Of a stretch of 64,000 nucleotides of DNA, positions 12,361 through 24,300 are shown piece after piece. Numbering within the stretch: position 1 is the stretch's first letter; every line of letters starts with the position of its first letter. The stretch is taken from positions 1,736,001 through 1,800,000 of the forward strand of contig NW_026570226.1 in assembly GCF_019649055.1 (NCBI RefSeq), in the 5' to 3' direction. Origin of the DNA: Paramacrobiotus metropolitanus. Taxonomy: Eukaryota; Tardigrada; Eutardigrada; Parachela; Macrobiotidae. A program made the position numbers and the translations under genes. The notes beneath the pieces were generated by a model. That model saw only the letters and a program-made list of their open reading frames with translations, was not told the origin of the DNA and made no database searches.

Positions 12361-14129
12361 TCAATTTCCTCTACGTCTGTTCAGACGATTCCGCAGATCG
12401 TTTGAGCCGATGCGATTTGGGTTTGAAAGACGATTTCTGAGGTCATTCATCTGCAGCACCGGTGAGCTGCGCACTTGAAGCAGACTGCGCAAATCAAAAC
12501 CACCCTGCTCGCTGTTTTCACGGAAAATCTTCGGTTCTTGCTCAACTTGCAAATCCGATCTAAAAAATAATTTTATAACTACATAATTACATAAAACAAA
12601 AAGACAATAAGGTAAAACAACTAAAAGAATAACAAAGTCCGAACCAATCGACGCTCTACCGCATTATTCGAAAAAATTAATTCGATAGACATTAATCACC
12701 TCGCTCTTCGGTATGGAAAATAGCCCTCACGGCGTTCGGAGGCTCCCCCCAAAAAACGGTGATAACCGCGTGATTCACTGGGACGTTGATCCACCTCCAA
12801 CACTTCTACATTGGCTTCTTCACGTGAATATGGATTGCACAGACCAAATGGTTCATGATCTTCAGATGAGCTGGTAGATATTCTTCGGCCGGAATCTCCG
12901 AAAACACTAAAACACAAATTATTTACATCACACTAACTCTACATACTCTAAGCCACAGACATCACAAAAAGATGAATAAAAAAGAAATACTATCGGCACT
13001 CGAATGTACCTGCGATGTGAATAACTTGTGGTTGGTTGAGCAGATTTTCCATTGGCATTTCCATACTTTGCATAGTACTGGCTGTATTTTTGTGCATTGG
13101 GAGGTTTTTTATCGATTGTGCGGGCGAAGCGCAGTATCAGCTGCTTGGCATGGGCCGGGAGATTCTTGACTACTCGCCATGTGCCTTGTGGCACCGGAAT
13201 GGGAAACGAAACAACATCCGACAGCAAAACTTCCTCTCCAGTTTGAGCATCACAAAATGTCCCGGTATCGCTCTCCGTCAACGGCTTTTTGGACAGTCTT
13301 AACGGCTGAGAAAGATCCTTCAGTGCGCTAGCGGCGGAAATCTCATCGGGAAACGCAACATTGCCTGCAGCAGTGAATAAGTGCAAAATTACAAAATCTG
13401 ACTGCACAGCAAATTACGAAATCCTGAACGTGTAGCGTGCTGTCTGATAAACTTACAAGATGTATCGTTAACCCACTCCACCCGCTCCGGTTTATATGAA
13501 GCAAAATAATTCAGAACATCTTGAGTGCTCATTTCATCCACGCCTCGCACGTGCAGTGTATCCAAACGATATTTTGGAATCATAACTGCAATACAAATAG
13601 CACAGCTTCCAGTCAATGAATAACAAAATGCAGAAACTGTTTTAAAAAGAAATCTTCTTCAGTCAAGAACGAGAATTTGTTCAATTTATTCAAGTAACTG
13701 TAGAGTGCTGTTAGACCAGAACGAACCAGAACAAGTTTCCAGATCCATTGCTAAACTGCCATATAACGCAGGCAACTTTGAAGCCTCGATCAAAGTTGCA
13801 GGTTTGCATGGCGGAGTTTCCACGATCAGCTTTCCTTCAGCCGAAGCATCCTCCATCTCAACATCTCCAGACATCACAACGTTCCTTCCATCCGCATTGA
13901 CAATCTGACTCTGCAGCGGAGTTGGAGGAAGTGGTCGAGGCTTCGGAGCCGCGCGCTTCACAATGCTGACAGGAGCGGTGATGCGAGTGGGAACCACGAC
14001 CTGCGATGGCATTTCCAACCCGAATTCAGCAGCCTCCTCTTCGGATACGGACAGGCGCATAAAGTCATCATCATTATTCCGTGGAATGCTATCGGTCCGA
14101 GTAACGATCAGCGGATCTTGGCTGGACAT
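12361..14129 (-). CDS. NCBP3: NCBP3 (nuclear cap-binding subunit 3), 430 aa
   Basis: Nuclear cap-binding subunit 3 takes part in mRNA export and processing with NCBP1. Five exons (minus): 14129-13727, 13585-13457, 13364-13010, 12906-12700, 12559-12361; total 1,293 nt, in phase. The ATG is real (MSSQDPLIVTRTDS). The RRM-like core is clear: PKYRLDTLHVRGVDEMS, then VEWVNDTSCNVAFPDEISAA across an intron, then LILRFARTIDKK and QYYAKYGNANGK, the family signature after the core. The C-terminus is Arg-rich, ending NDLRNRLNRRRGN with a repeated NDLRNRL motif. It is shorter than vertebrate NCBP3 (about 620 aa), lacking most of the acidic and Ser-rich C-terminal stretch. The exon 1 donor (GTTCGT) is the weakest site; it was chosen because it keeps phase. 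Confidence 0.88.
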
Positions 14130-16855
14130 TTTCCAAATTCAAAGAGCTTAAAGTCTTAACAGTCCAAATATACACCGAGACACTGGTTGCAGGAATGGAA
14201 TTTCGTTACACTTGGAGCCCAACTCTATCAACTCTATCTGTTTCTAAATTTTCCGTTCAACCACAGACTGGAAGTTCTTGTCCAATACGGTATCAAGAGA
14301 AATCCAGTAAACAGTATTTCTAAACATTTCGTTTCCACTTTCCAAATCACTGAAATCACTTCAAATCAGTGAAAAAAATTAAAATCGGTAAATTATAAAT
14401 CCAGGCATTTTTCGCCAGTCGCACGATATGATGAGTGCAAATTTCTGAATCTTTAGGCTTTACTCCGGAGTCCAACATTCCAATACATTCCAATGCTCTG
14501 GTCAGTCTTGTCCCTCTTGTGTATTTTTCTAACTGGTAAGGGCTGCAAAAAAAATAAATCATAAATTTAATTTTTAAAACAGTGAAGCTATCGATTAATA
14601 GCATTTAATAAAAAATGAATTACGAATGCCAAAGCGGCTTACATTTTTGCTGTTTACTGCAAGACTGAGTGCAATCACAGTAATAAATAAAGTTCAGATT
14701 TTTATGCAGCGCTTCGCTCGCAGCCTCACTCAAGGTGAAATTTGACGTTGATGATTTGGGTAACAAATTTTTTAATAACTGAGTTATGTACAGTCGTTTT
14801 TTTGCAGTTCCAAGGGATTGCGATCATCTGAAGTTTCTGAAGATTTTAACCAGGTGACAGCTACAAATCACGTTGATTGAAATTTGAAATTTGAACTTGA
14901 TACGCATCTGCCGTATTTGGTTCAATTTCGAGCCAGTTCGAGGCTGAGTTTCGCTTCGATGCAGGCGTGCATATGAATCTGAGTTGTTCCGGTCACCGAA
15001 GTCTGAAGTTCTGAACCTTCCCGTTGTGACAACTAGATTCAGGCGCTAGGCGGCAGGCGCACGCCGCTTAAATTTAAAACCTTTCGGATCTTCCGATTTC
15101 CGCAGTGACTCACTTGTCAGACGAATCAGTGGAGCACGCCTGTGGCCCTGTATGACTTTTCTTATCTCTGTTTCTATGCAAATGGACTGGGGCACGTGGG
15201 ATCACTTTTGTCATTAATGTTGATGAAAGGATTCCATTTTCATTTGATGTAATTGATAGAGCTTTTTCGCCAAAAATGTGTAATATTGTTACTTTTGTTA
15301 TCCGATTTTAATTCACTCGGCTATCTGCAATCTTGGTCGAATTTTTGACCGGAAATCAGCTGTCAGACAGGCTGAAGCAGATCAGGACAAAGCGCTTGTG
15401 TTGCAGTTTACTCAAGATCGACGGTTGCAACTTCAGGTACTCGTGGGAGCTCGCACAAAGTGTTCCCCATGAATTTAAAGAACTCAAACCCTGCTCGAAT
15501 TTATATAGACTGTGCTTGTGTCTTTTGCAGAACGAAGTATATTGCATGCATAACTTTTCTTATTTTGGAAAACCAGAACGGAAAGGTTTGATTATTATTG
15601 CTGCTGAGCCAGCTGATAATTAATCCGCCAAACTGATAACGACTGACTAAACCTGAACTCACTGTCCTGAAGTCACTAAACTACGGAGGTACGTGCAACA
15701 TGTAAGGAATTAGCACTGCTGGCTATTAACAGCAGTAATGAGAAGTACAATTGCCTTATATAAATATCAGCCGAAAGTTGAAACTAAACCTGCGCAGTGG
15801 TCAGGTACAGTAACTAAAGCTAACAAGGAGTTACTGTTACAGTTCTAGAAGCTACCAGAGTAACCTGAGAAAATAAACGTACAGTATGTATAGATATTAT
15901 GTACCGCCGTAGCTGCACTTTGAAGTCTAATGCAGAAATTAAAATTAAGGTAATTTAAAAACTTAAATAATTTTGACGATCTTTAGAGGTGCACCCTACA
16001 ATATACAGTATCTATATACAGTAGATGTAATCTACAATTGTATATAATATACACATTAATTACACCGTGCTGTAGATGTGCATTTGTTAAGTACCTGCCG
16101 TCAGTGCCGTGCATATATAGGCTGCAGTTAAATTAGTTTGATCCGTCATCGATTTGAATTAATTTTATGGTGCTTTTCTGAGTTATTTCCAAGCAGTTAC
16201 GAGTTACGTTTTAGGAAGTCTTACGAAATGTCCGGTTTTTGCTTCTTGCACACTTTTTTGCTGGAGTAAAATGTCAAACTATTTGAGATGGTATAGTATG
16301 TTTTTACTACTAGTATATGGATAATTTTTACTATTCATATAGTATATTTTTACTATATGAATTTACGCAGATATATGAATATTTGCGTAAATTCTGAACG
16401 GAATTTGTGAGCTCTGAATCGCTTAGTATGTGTAAATTACGATTAGTTTTTTTGTTAACGCCAAGTTGTTGAAAAGTGAAGATGCTCGTTGATGCAAGAT
16501 GTCGGATTCGCCGGTGCCGGCGACTCGGTGCCGGAACATTGCGCAACATCGTGCATGGCTGTAGCATGGTCATCCATTACGCTGGCTGTAGATAGAGTAC
16601 TCGTACTGTAAGTAGTCTGTAGAATGTAGACCTGTATTTTGTGGGACGTCTGCGCGCTGGTGCTCAAAAGTCAAATGTTTGTACTGTATTGATCCTGATG
16701 GTAGTATTCGCGCTTTGTGTTGAATTAAAGTACTTGTTTGGTTTTACTAATATTCCATACGTACAGACCTTAAAGTACGTACTCTACGCTGTATCTATGT
16801 AAACTCATGGAACTATAAGTATGGGGTACGCGAGAAGCAGGATGAGAATCAGGAA
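14130..16855. other. Intergenic, no gene recognised
   Basis: Upstream of NCBP3. A minus-strand open segment at 14604-14380 follows a strong acceptor (ttttttttgcag) but could not be joined to an ATG-bearing exon. Around 16300-16400 there are AT-rich local inverted repeats such as tatatagta/tactatatga. Nothing here is supported as a gene. Confidence 0.4.
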
Positions 16856-17427
16856 GCGCGATAAGTAGAAAGGAGCATAATCGCTCAGCAGCGCATTTTT
16901 CAGTAGAGCGTGAAATTGGTCCAGGGGGACCGGGTTGACCACAACGACTTAGCAACGCTTTCTTATAGGGAAAACGGTGCTCTACCACCCTGTGAAGCCG
17001 GTGGTCAGTTTGGTCATCATACGGTTACCCACGGGTCAAAAAACGCAATCACCCAGTATATTTACCATTTAACGATTTAAATGTTTTTATTTATTTTAAC
17101 CACTCATCAGCTCCGTGGACGAAATGTTGAACTGAGATAGTGGACCCTGCAATTACATTAATTGATCCGCTATTAGATGCTAATTATTTAACAGCCACAA
17201 TTTTATAATTAATTAAAACCATTACAGTTGCTGTGTTTCGTTTTTCTCGTTTTTCTCAAAAAGCATTTTTAAGGACAAGGCTACTTTAACCGCGTGTCCT
17301 GTGGCTGTTTATGGTCCGATGTTTTTTATTTTTTTTTGTTTGAAAGATTTCAAGGAGATCTACACGGAAACGTTGCTAAGTCAAATCGACCGATTTTTGC
17401 GATTATGCTCCTTTCTACTTATCGCGC
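16856..17427. mobile_element. MITE-like element with 29-bp perfect terminal inverted repeats
   Basis: The 29 bases at 16856-16884 (starting gcgcgataagtagaaagg) are exactly the reverse complement of 17399-17427. A second inverted match of 12 bp, gacttagcaacg at 16946-16957 against 17371-17382, lies further in, with about 47 bp of extra sequence in the left arm. The 572-bp unit has no coding capacity, as expected of a non-autonomous DNA transposon. I could not see a clear target-site duplication, so true ends may differ by a few bases. Confidence 0.72.
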
Positions 17428-18172
17428 TCATTTATTTTAATTTAATTTATTATTGATGATCTGCGCCCTACGGGAAGAGAAGCTATGCAGGAATACGTGT
17501 ATCATTATATTATGTGTGTCGTGTATACGTATTTGACCAGCAGGGTCAAGTTGTTTGCGTTCTTACCTGAATTCGTAGTACGGTGATAGTTGGAAATCGG
17601 AAAGGGCAGTTAGTAATACGTTGCATTTGTTAGCATTTTGAGGTATCGATTAAAAATAAACGAATGTGACCATCAGATGATCAGGGTTTATGTATTATGT
17701 GTTATTAGTTTGTGTATTATGTGTATTTTGTGTATTACAGTGACTGTTAATGTTTTCATCGCGTTCTTGTACGGTTGTACCACACTACACTAATATTAAT
17801 GGTTTATAATGCGATGTTGGTCACGGATTCACGGTGCGTGTCGTTTGGGTAGTCATAAGCGTCTGACAAGCATTAATCAAACGCTAGAAATTGTAAGTCT
17901 AATTGCAAGAATCTGGGGGTAGGAGTTGCATAATAAAATGCGTGAAACAATGTCCGCGGTACGTCGGCAGTCAAAAAGTATTTCGTAGCATAACGGCTGG
18001 CCATTTCTACCCGTAACACGCCTCACGAACAGGATCGTTTTCAGATAGTCCGCGCCTACTGTTTCGTAGTGTTTATGGTGCGTTATGCAAATTACAAAAT
18101 GCGAAATTTATACAGTGATATAGCGGGAAGTCGGTTTGCGCAAGAATAGGCCAGATTCAGCATTTAAGACTA
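17428..18172. other. Intergenic, AT-rich, no gene recognised
   Basis: Contains low-complexity tgtgtattatgtg runs near 17690-17740. It probably includes the upstream promoter region of the large plus-strand gene that starts at 18355. Confidence 0.4.
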
Positions 18173-18250
18173 TAAGGCTTAAAATGTTATGTTGATCCAT
18201 GTTATGTTTAAAATGTTATGTTGATATATAAGGCTTAAAATGTTATGTTG
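18173..18250. repeat. Short tandem repeat, aaaatgttatgttg core
   Basis: Three imperfect copies of a roughly 20-bp unit (ataaggcttaaaatgttatg and variants) lie just upstream of the large plus-strand gene; the last copy ends about 105 bp before its start codon. Confidence 0.75.
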
Positions 18251-18354
18251 CCTGCAGTGTTCCTAGATTCGTTTCCGAAACATTGGTCTTCTGTTTCTCT
18301 CGTAGGTGCGATTCTTTGAAGGAGATTTTCCTGTCGTAAACAATTGTGTTCGCT

Positions 18355-21300
18355 ATGTCTGTCAACTTGGATAACAGCTCTGTTTTGGAAGCTTTGGGCC
18401 GATACTGCAGAGAAGGAGAATTTGATTCTGGTGTACTGAACAGGATCATCTTTGACAACCGGATTGATACCGAGGCCCTTGTCGGAATGGCAGTTTCATC
18501 GATCAATCCGGCAACATGTGTGTGGATGCCGGCAGTAATGCACGAATTGTGCAGGCTCTCCGAAGCGGACTACTATCCAGACGAAGGTACATGGGACCGG
18601 GCTGTTGCTGGCGCTTTGCCAGCTGATGCAACGCCACCTTATCCCATATGGCCGACCATTCACGAAAGTGTCTGTAATTATCTTGCTGGACAGTTACGAC
18701 GCCGCCGCTATTTGGTAGCGATCGCGAATATTAGCAACAGTGCAGCGCACGACTGTATCGCGGTGTTTTTCGTTGACCTGATGGACCCATCAGTGGGATG
18801 TTTTATGCCGAATGACTATATTCGTAATGGACTTGGACTACATAAAGATCGTCTGTTGAGTGCTCAAAAGTATTTCATCAGTGCATTTGGAACTTTGTCC
18901 CGTTATTGTAACGAAATTGTAGAAGGGTAAGCCGTCAAAATTACCGAATGCAAAACGTGTACTTAATTGTAATTAAGTACCCTTTCACTACTGGTAGGAT
19001 GACCAGGATCATGGCAGTGCTAACGATAAATAAAACTGTCTTTATAGTTCCACCATGCTATGATAAACTGTATTATTTTAATATTATTAAGTACCTTAAA
19101 GTCGACACCTTTGCAGTTGAGATACGTTATTGACAATTTTTCTCTAGGTCGGACTATTTTCGAAGCGGGGACATCGACTTTACCAGCGATAAGTTGAAGG
19201 TAGAGAGCATTTTGTACAGTGTACAATCGATTATCGAGTATATTTAGGAATTTTCGATGAAAAGAAAATACTTATAATTAATTAACGTTATCGACTAGAC
19301 ACGGTTGGTTTCATACTGTTCGTAGTTTGCTGAAAATTTCGATCTGTGTTCGACCTTTTGATTTTGTTGTGGTAGGTCGTGAGAGTTGGCGTTGTGTTTT
19401 GTATCTATAATCTCTCTGTGCAATTTTACAGGGTTCCGCAAATTTTTATACCTTGCATGATTTGAACAAGATTCTGGACTTCGATCGCACTGATATACCC
19501 ACTTTGTTGGCTGTCGCTGTGTTCAGACTGACCTGTGCACCTGGTAGCGGCGACAATGATCTCCGGAAGTGCTTTTTTGATGCGGTTCAGCAGCTGTACA
19601 AAATCGTTAGCTGGGCGACTGCTTCTTTTCGCACGAGTGCAACAACTGCTCGTACCCGACCTAGAAATATTCCTTGTGCACCCATTTTTGACGCAGTTTT
19701 CAATACCACTTTCCGCCGACGAAAAAAGTCACCTTTGTTGTCCACTCCATTGGAGCCTTTCAGGATTCTTGGTGACCGAAACAGTTCGCCTCCACTGAAT
19801 GCTGGCTGTAGGTTCTTTTCTTGAAGCTATCGACACGTTCATTAAGTACAGTACATAGTCTAAATACCTGAGTGTATTGTACTGTTCGTGTGCGCGCATC
19901 TGCGATATAAGTAGCGTGTTTAGAATTTTTTGAATACGTGGTAATTACCCGTAAAAACGAAATAATTTTGTTTTTGTTGCTTCTGAACAGCAACTTATTC
20001 CGAGCCAATAAATATTATGCTATTGGGGTATGCGAAAATATCTAACGAAAATAAAATCCTTGTGCTGAGGCAATTCCAATCGGAAAACCTGTTTTGATTT
20101 GCTTAGAAAACAGCCGTTACAGAGATTCATTTTGATATGCGATACTGTCGTAAAGTATTGCGTTTTATTTGCAGATGCACCTGAATTTAATTATCAGCGA
20201 GGACCCAAAAGGCATCCCGATCGTCGCCAGTCTTCCCGCCCGACAAAAAAGTTAGTCTTATCTTGGTTTTATTTAGTTGTCTGGCGTTCTTTACTAACGG
20301 AATACTATATGATTTAGGCCCACAACTACGTACTGTCACTACTGCCCATCGTCCCGCCCTAAACCAGATCAAAAAGGTCGCACATCAATGTCTTCGAATA
20401 TTAAGCGCGTTACTGCAGCGAAAGTTGTTGTAGGGCCTTCTTCCAAGGACAATGATGCCGGCAGATTCCGCAGTGGCAAAGGCATTTCGTCCGTTGACAG
20501 TCAGCGCATTCCTTCCCGACCGCGTGTGGAATATACGACCGAAGAAGGCAGGTTTATAAAAGTTTTCATTGATTGTCGTTTTTATCAAGGGTGATTGGTA
20601 CAAATCTTTACCATTCTCATGAAACTAATAAACCCCATGGTATCACTACCTTGTTTGTATAAATATGAAAATCAGGTGGTGAAGGTGGTGTAATGTGTAT
20701 CACTCGAGTCGCTCAGGGGCATCGTAACGCAGCCGCAGCGGCTTGCACAGAACTGACAAAAGTAAACAATGCCCTGGTAGTTCGTTAATAGGTTCCCGAA
20801 GGTGAAAACTGGATTAAAGGGTCCGTGTTATGGGTAGGGGATTCCTATACAGTTTGCAGCTTACAGTTAGGCTTAGCTTGAATTAGCTTTTTCATTCTCA
20901 AAATTTATCTTGCAGATCACGTTATGTATCTGGTCTGCAGTTAGGCCGATGGCGTCGGGATTCGCAGAGTCATGTAATTCGAAGTTGGATTTCGAACACA
21001 TTTGTTTTATATTATGTTACTCTAGAAAGAAATGTGGTCTTTTACTTATAATATTTTGGGTGATTCACTAAAGATTTCCTTATAATTATGTGCATAGGTC
21101 TGAGGTCGTTTTATGGTTATTTTTTTTACACCTTCCGGGTTGCGAGCACGAAGGCCCGAACTGAAGCAGTTGCATGGATGTCGATTTGGTCGTGATTGAA
21201 GCACGGGCTAAGGTCACGTAGAGGTGGCATATTTTCTGCAAGTGCATTTTGTTGGCAAGTTGTGCGAGTGTGTTACTACGTGGTTTTGCTAGAATTGCTA

Positions 21301-24300
21301 CTGTAGTTTGCAGTGATTGTTATCATTATAGTAGATGCTAAAAATAATATTTATTGTGTTCAGGAATGAGAAATGCCGCGGGCATGTCTGCCAATGCGGA
21401 TAAAAACTTTGATCGACCACGCATTTGTATGCAGCAAACACTATTCAGCTCACGATCATTGTGCCGTTTCATCGTTTATTAGCCGCTTAGTCGAGAAATA
21501 GCAAAACGCTTTTATGACCTTGTTAGATGGCACCATAAAAGCCTTGAAACAGACGTGAACCTCTTTTTAATATTACCATTAGCTTCTTTATGTTAGTTTT
21601 CGTGGTTGAATTTCATAGCCCATTTGTTCATCGACTGCCATAAATTTTACAGCTTTTTCACTTAGGATAAAAGGGTGTGCATTTTATTGAGTTATTGTTA
21701 TACTTCTGTTCTCAGTTCCATCTGTGGACTTCCAAACTGCTGTGGAAAGTGAAGGAGAATCTACCATTTCGTTTGGCCACCAATCCCCTGATTCGATAAT
21801 ACACCCGGAAATGTTGAAGGCTGATACATATGTATGTGCTGTTCAGAGGAGTGTGTCAATCCATACTCCAAACGTACGGCGTGCCCATGTGCGCCCAGCC
21901 GTGCTTAGTTCTCAATCGCCTTCACCCGAGAAACGCCGCACCACTCCTTCTGAGCCACTGCCAGCGATGGCGATAAAGTCTCCACCCATTAAAACTGCTG
22001 ATGCGCATAACGATAAGTTCAGTACTGGAATTTCGACCAGCGAGCAGAGTGCTGTGCCTCGTGCTCAGATGCAGTTTACAGGCAAGCAGCAAAATCCTCG
22101 AGTGGTGGATACAGAGCAAAGTCTTATTTATTCCCTTAAATCTGCTGGTGGTGGACTTGCTTCTAGTGCTCCTGAAGCGCTCCCAACAATGCCAAAGCAT
22201 ACCTCAAGCCACTCCGTGCACGTGCCTACTGTTGTGGATAAACTGTTATCTAAACCAGCGCAGGTAAATAATAATCAAATCTGTGATTTTCCGGAAGTTG
22301 GAAAATCTGGCGACGGTAAGAAGAATGGAACATCGTCAAACACCGAGAGGGCTTCAGCGGAAACCAGCAGATCTCCACGCACAGGGTCATCTCATTCTGT
22401 GAAAGCAACCACACCGCTGGAAAGTGGAACTTCTAAGAATACCAGTGAGACGGTGGCCAGCTGTCATTTGGACTCTAGTCAACCAGTGCCGGTGGCACCA
22501 CTTGTCAATAAACCGGTTGGTGGTGTGCGATCTAAAGATGGGCGGCCAGTTGCCACTCAGTCAGCTGTGCCGACTACAGGCACGAAGACATCTGGTTCAC
22601 ATCAGCCACCTGTGCCCGTTAATAATCGCGTGAACAAGATTATCCCACCCGTTAGTGCTTTACAATCGAAAAGTGCTTCTAAAGACGGTGATAAATCAAG
22701 CGCGCCCGTTGCGGTGTCCGGAGCGGCCACTAAACGTCATCCCGAACGGAATATTTCCAGCGAAGCGAATTCGCCTACTAAGCCGGTAACTAGTTCGAGG
22801 GCTGCACTGCCTTCCAACAGTCAGACGGTATCGTCCAGTCCGAAACAAAGCATCTCCATCCGCAGTCCCACTGACAGCACGACGCTGAAAGCAAAGGAAA
22901 GTCACAAAATCGATATTGTGCCGCAGAAGCGTACGGAAGTATGTCGGACAACTTCTGCATCGCGTCCTGCTACTGGTGGTATTAGCTCTGTACCGGAGAG
23001 AACAAGCAAAACGAGACTTGTTGACAAGGAAGCTGCTCTGCCCATTATCGACGTGCAGTCAACGGGGAAACCGGACAGCAAGGAGAAAACTTCGACAGTC
23101 GGAAGAAGCGGGATTGCGCTAAAGGCTGCTGCACCGATATCGTCCGGAAAATCCTCCAGTGGTCTTCTTCAGAATAAAACGGCTAAGCAGAGTGAGACAC
23201 CTGGTCACGGTGCGGGAAAGGTCAGCCTAGTCGCTACATTATCCGATAAAGAGAATACAGTCGTCGGTTATGCTGATGTAACCGGCACGGAAACGCATAT
23301 AGCATCGCAACAGAACAGCAACATATCCTGTGATACTGCTGCGGGCCAGTCCATACCGGTGATTATCACGAAGAATCCCGGAATGGTGACAAATCGGTCA
23401 GAGAAGCAGGCCACCGACATGTCAGACTCCACTGGGTCAGACTCTGCTGGGTCAAACGGACCTTTAGCTTCCCCGGGAAACAGCGTGAAGCAGCCTGCAA
23501 CAGCGCATGCTGATAATGGAATTGATGTATCTAAGGATTCCTCCCTCCTACTGGCCGGCACACATAGCCCAAAGGTTGATGCAGCAGCGGCCACGACGAG
23601 CACCGGAGAATCAAATGTAAGCAATACCCCTGCGCAATTAAAGAAACCCGAAGTGACCGGCACTGTGACTGCCGTTTCTCTCGATGGACACGGTGCTCAG
23701 TCAGCCTCCGTCATGCCTTCACCGCTAAAGAATATGGCCAAGAAACGTGTGAACAATCCTTTGCTAGTAAAAAAGAGGCTTGACACCCTCTTGGAGGGTC
23801 CTGTGACATCCTCCGAAGTGGTCCACTCTCCCAAAAGAAAAGCGGAGTCATCTGGGACTATTACGAAGAAACAAGCATCCGGAAGTCGTGTGCTACCTGA
23901 TCTGGAAGGCGGGTTGGCTTCATCGGTCACTTCACAAAGTTCTGGAGTAGCGGCGCGTCTAAGTTCTCAACAAGAGAGTAATCAGTCTATTGTTCCCACC
24001 TTCGACAACACGGGAAATGCTGCTGCACCCAGGACTCCGAGTCGAGACGCCGTGGGTACTGAAGATTGCAGTCACCATTGTGAGCAGCAAGTTGCTTTGA
24101 CATTGGAGGACAGGAATGATGGCACTGCAGCCTTGACTGATAATGCTGGAGTACAGCCTGTCCAAACGGTTGGAGTTGCGACTAAATCAAGTGAAGGATC
24201 CCAGAGCTACACTTCGGTTGCGGTGCCGAACACTGATGCCCTCTTGCGGAAAAGTAAGTGTCACTGACATTAAAATGCATTGCACAATGTGTGGTCTGAT

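Noticed and set aside
14356-14604. Minus-strand open segment after a strong acceptor upstream of NCBP3
   Set aside because: I tried to join it to upstream segments ending at a GTAAGC donor near 14640; the only phase that works has a stop upstream and no ATG.
15333-15623. 96-codon plus-strand frame with internal splice-like sites
   Set aside because: No true ATG, no recognisable domain, and the apparent internal donor (GTACTC) is weak.
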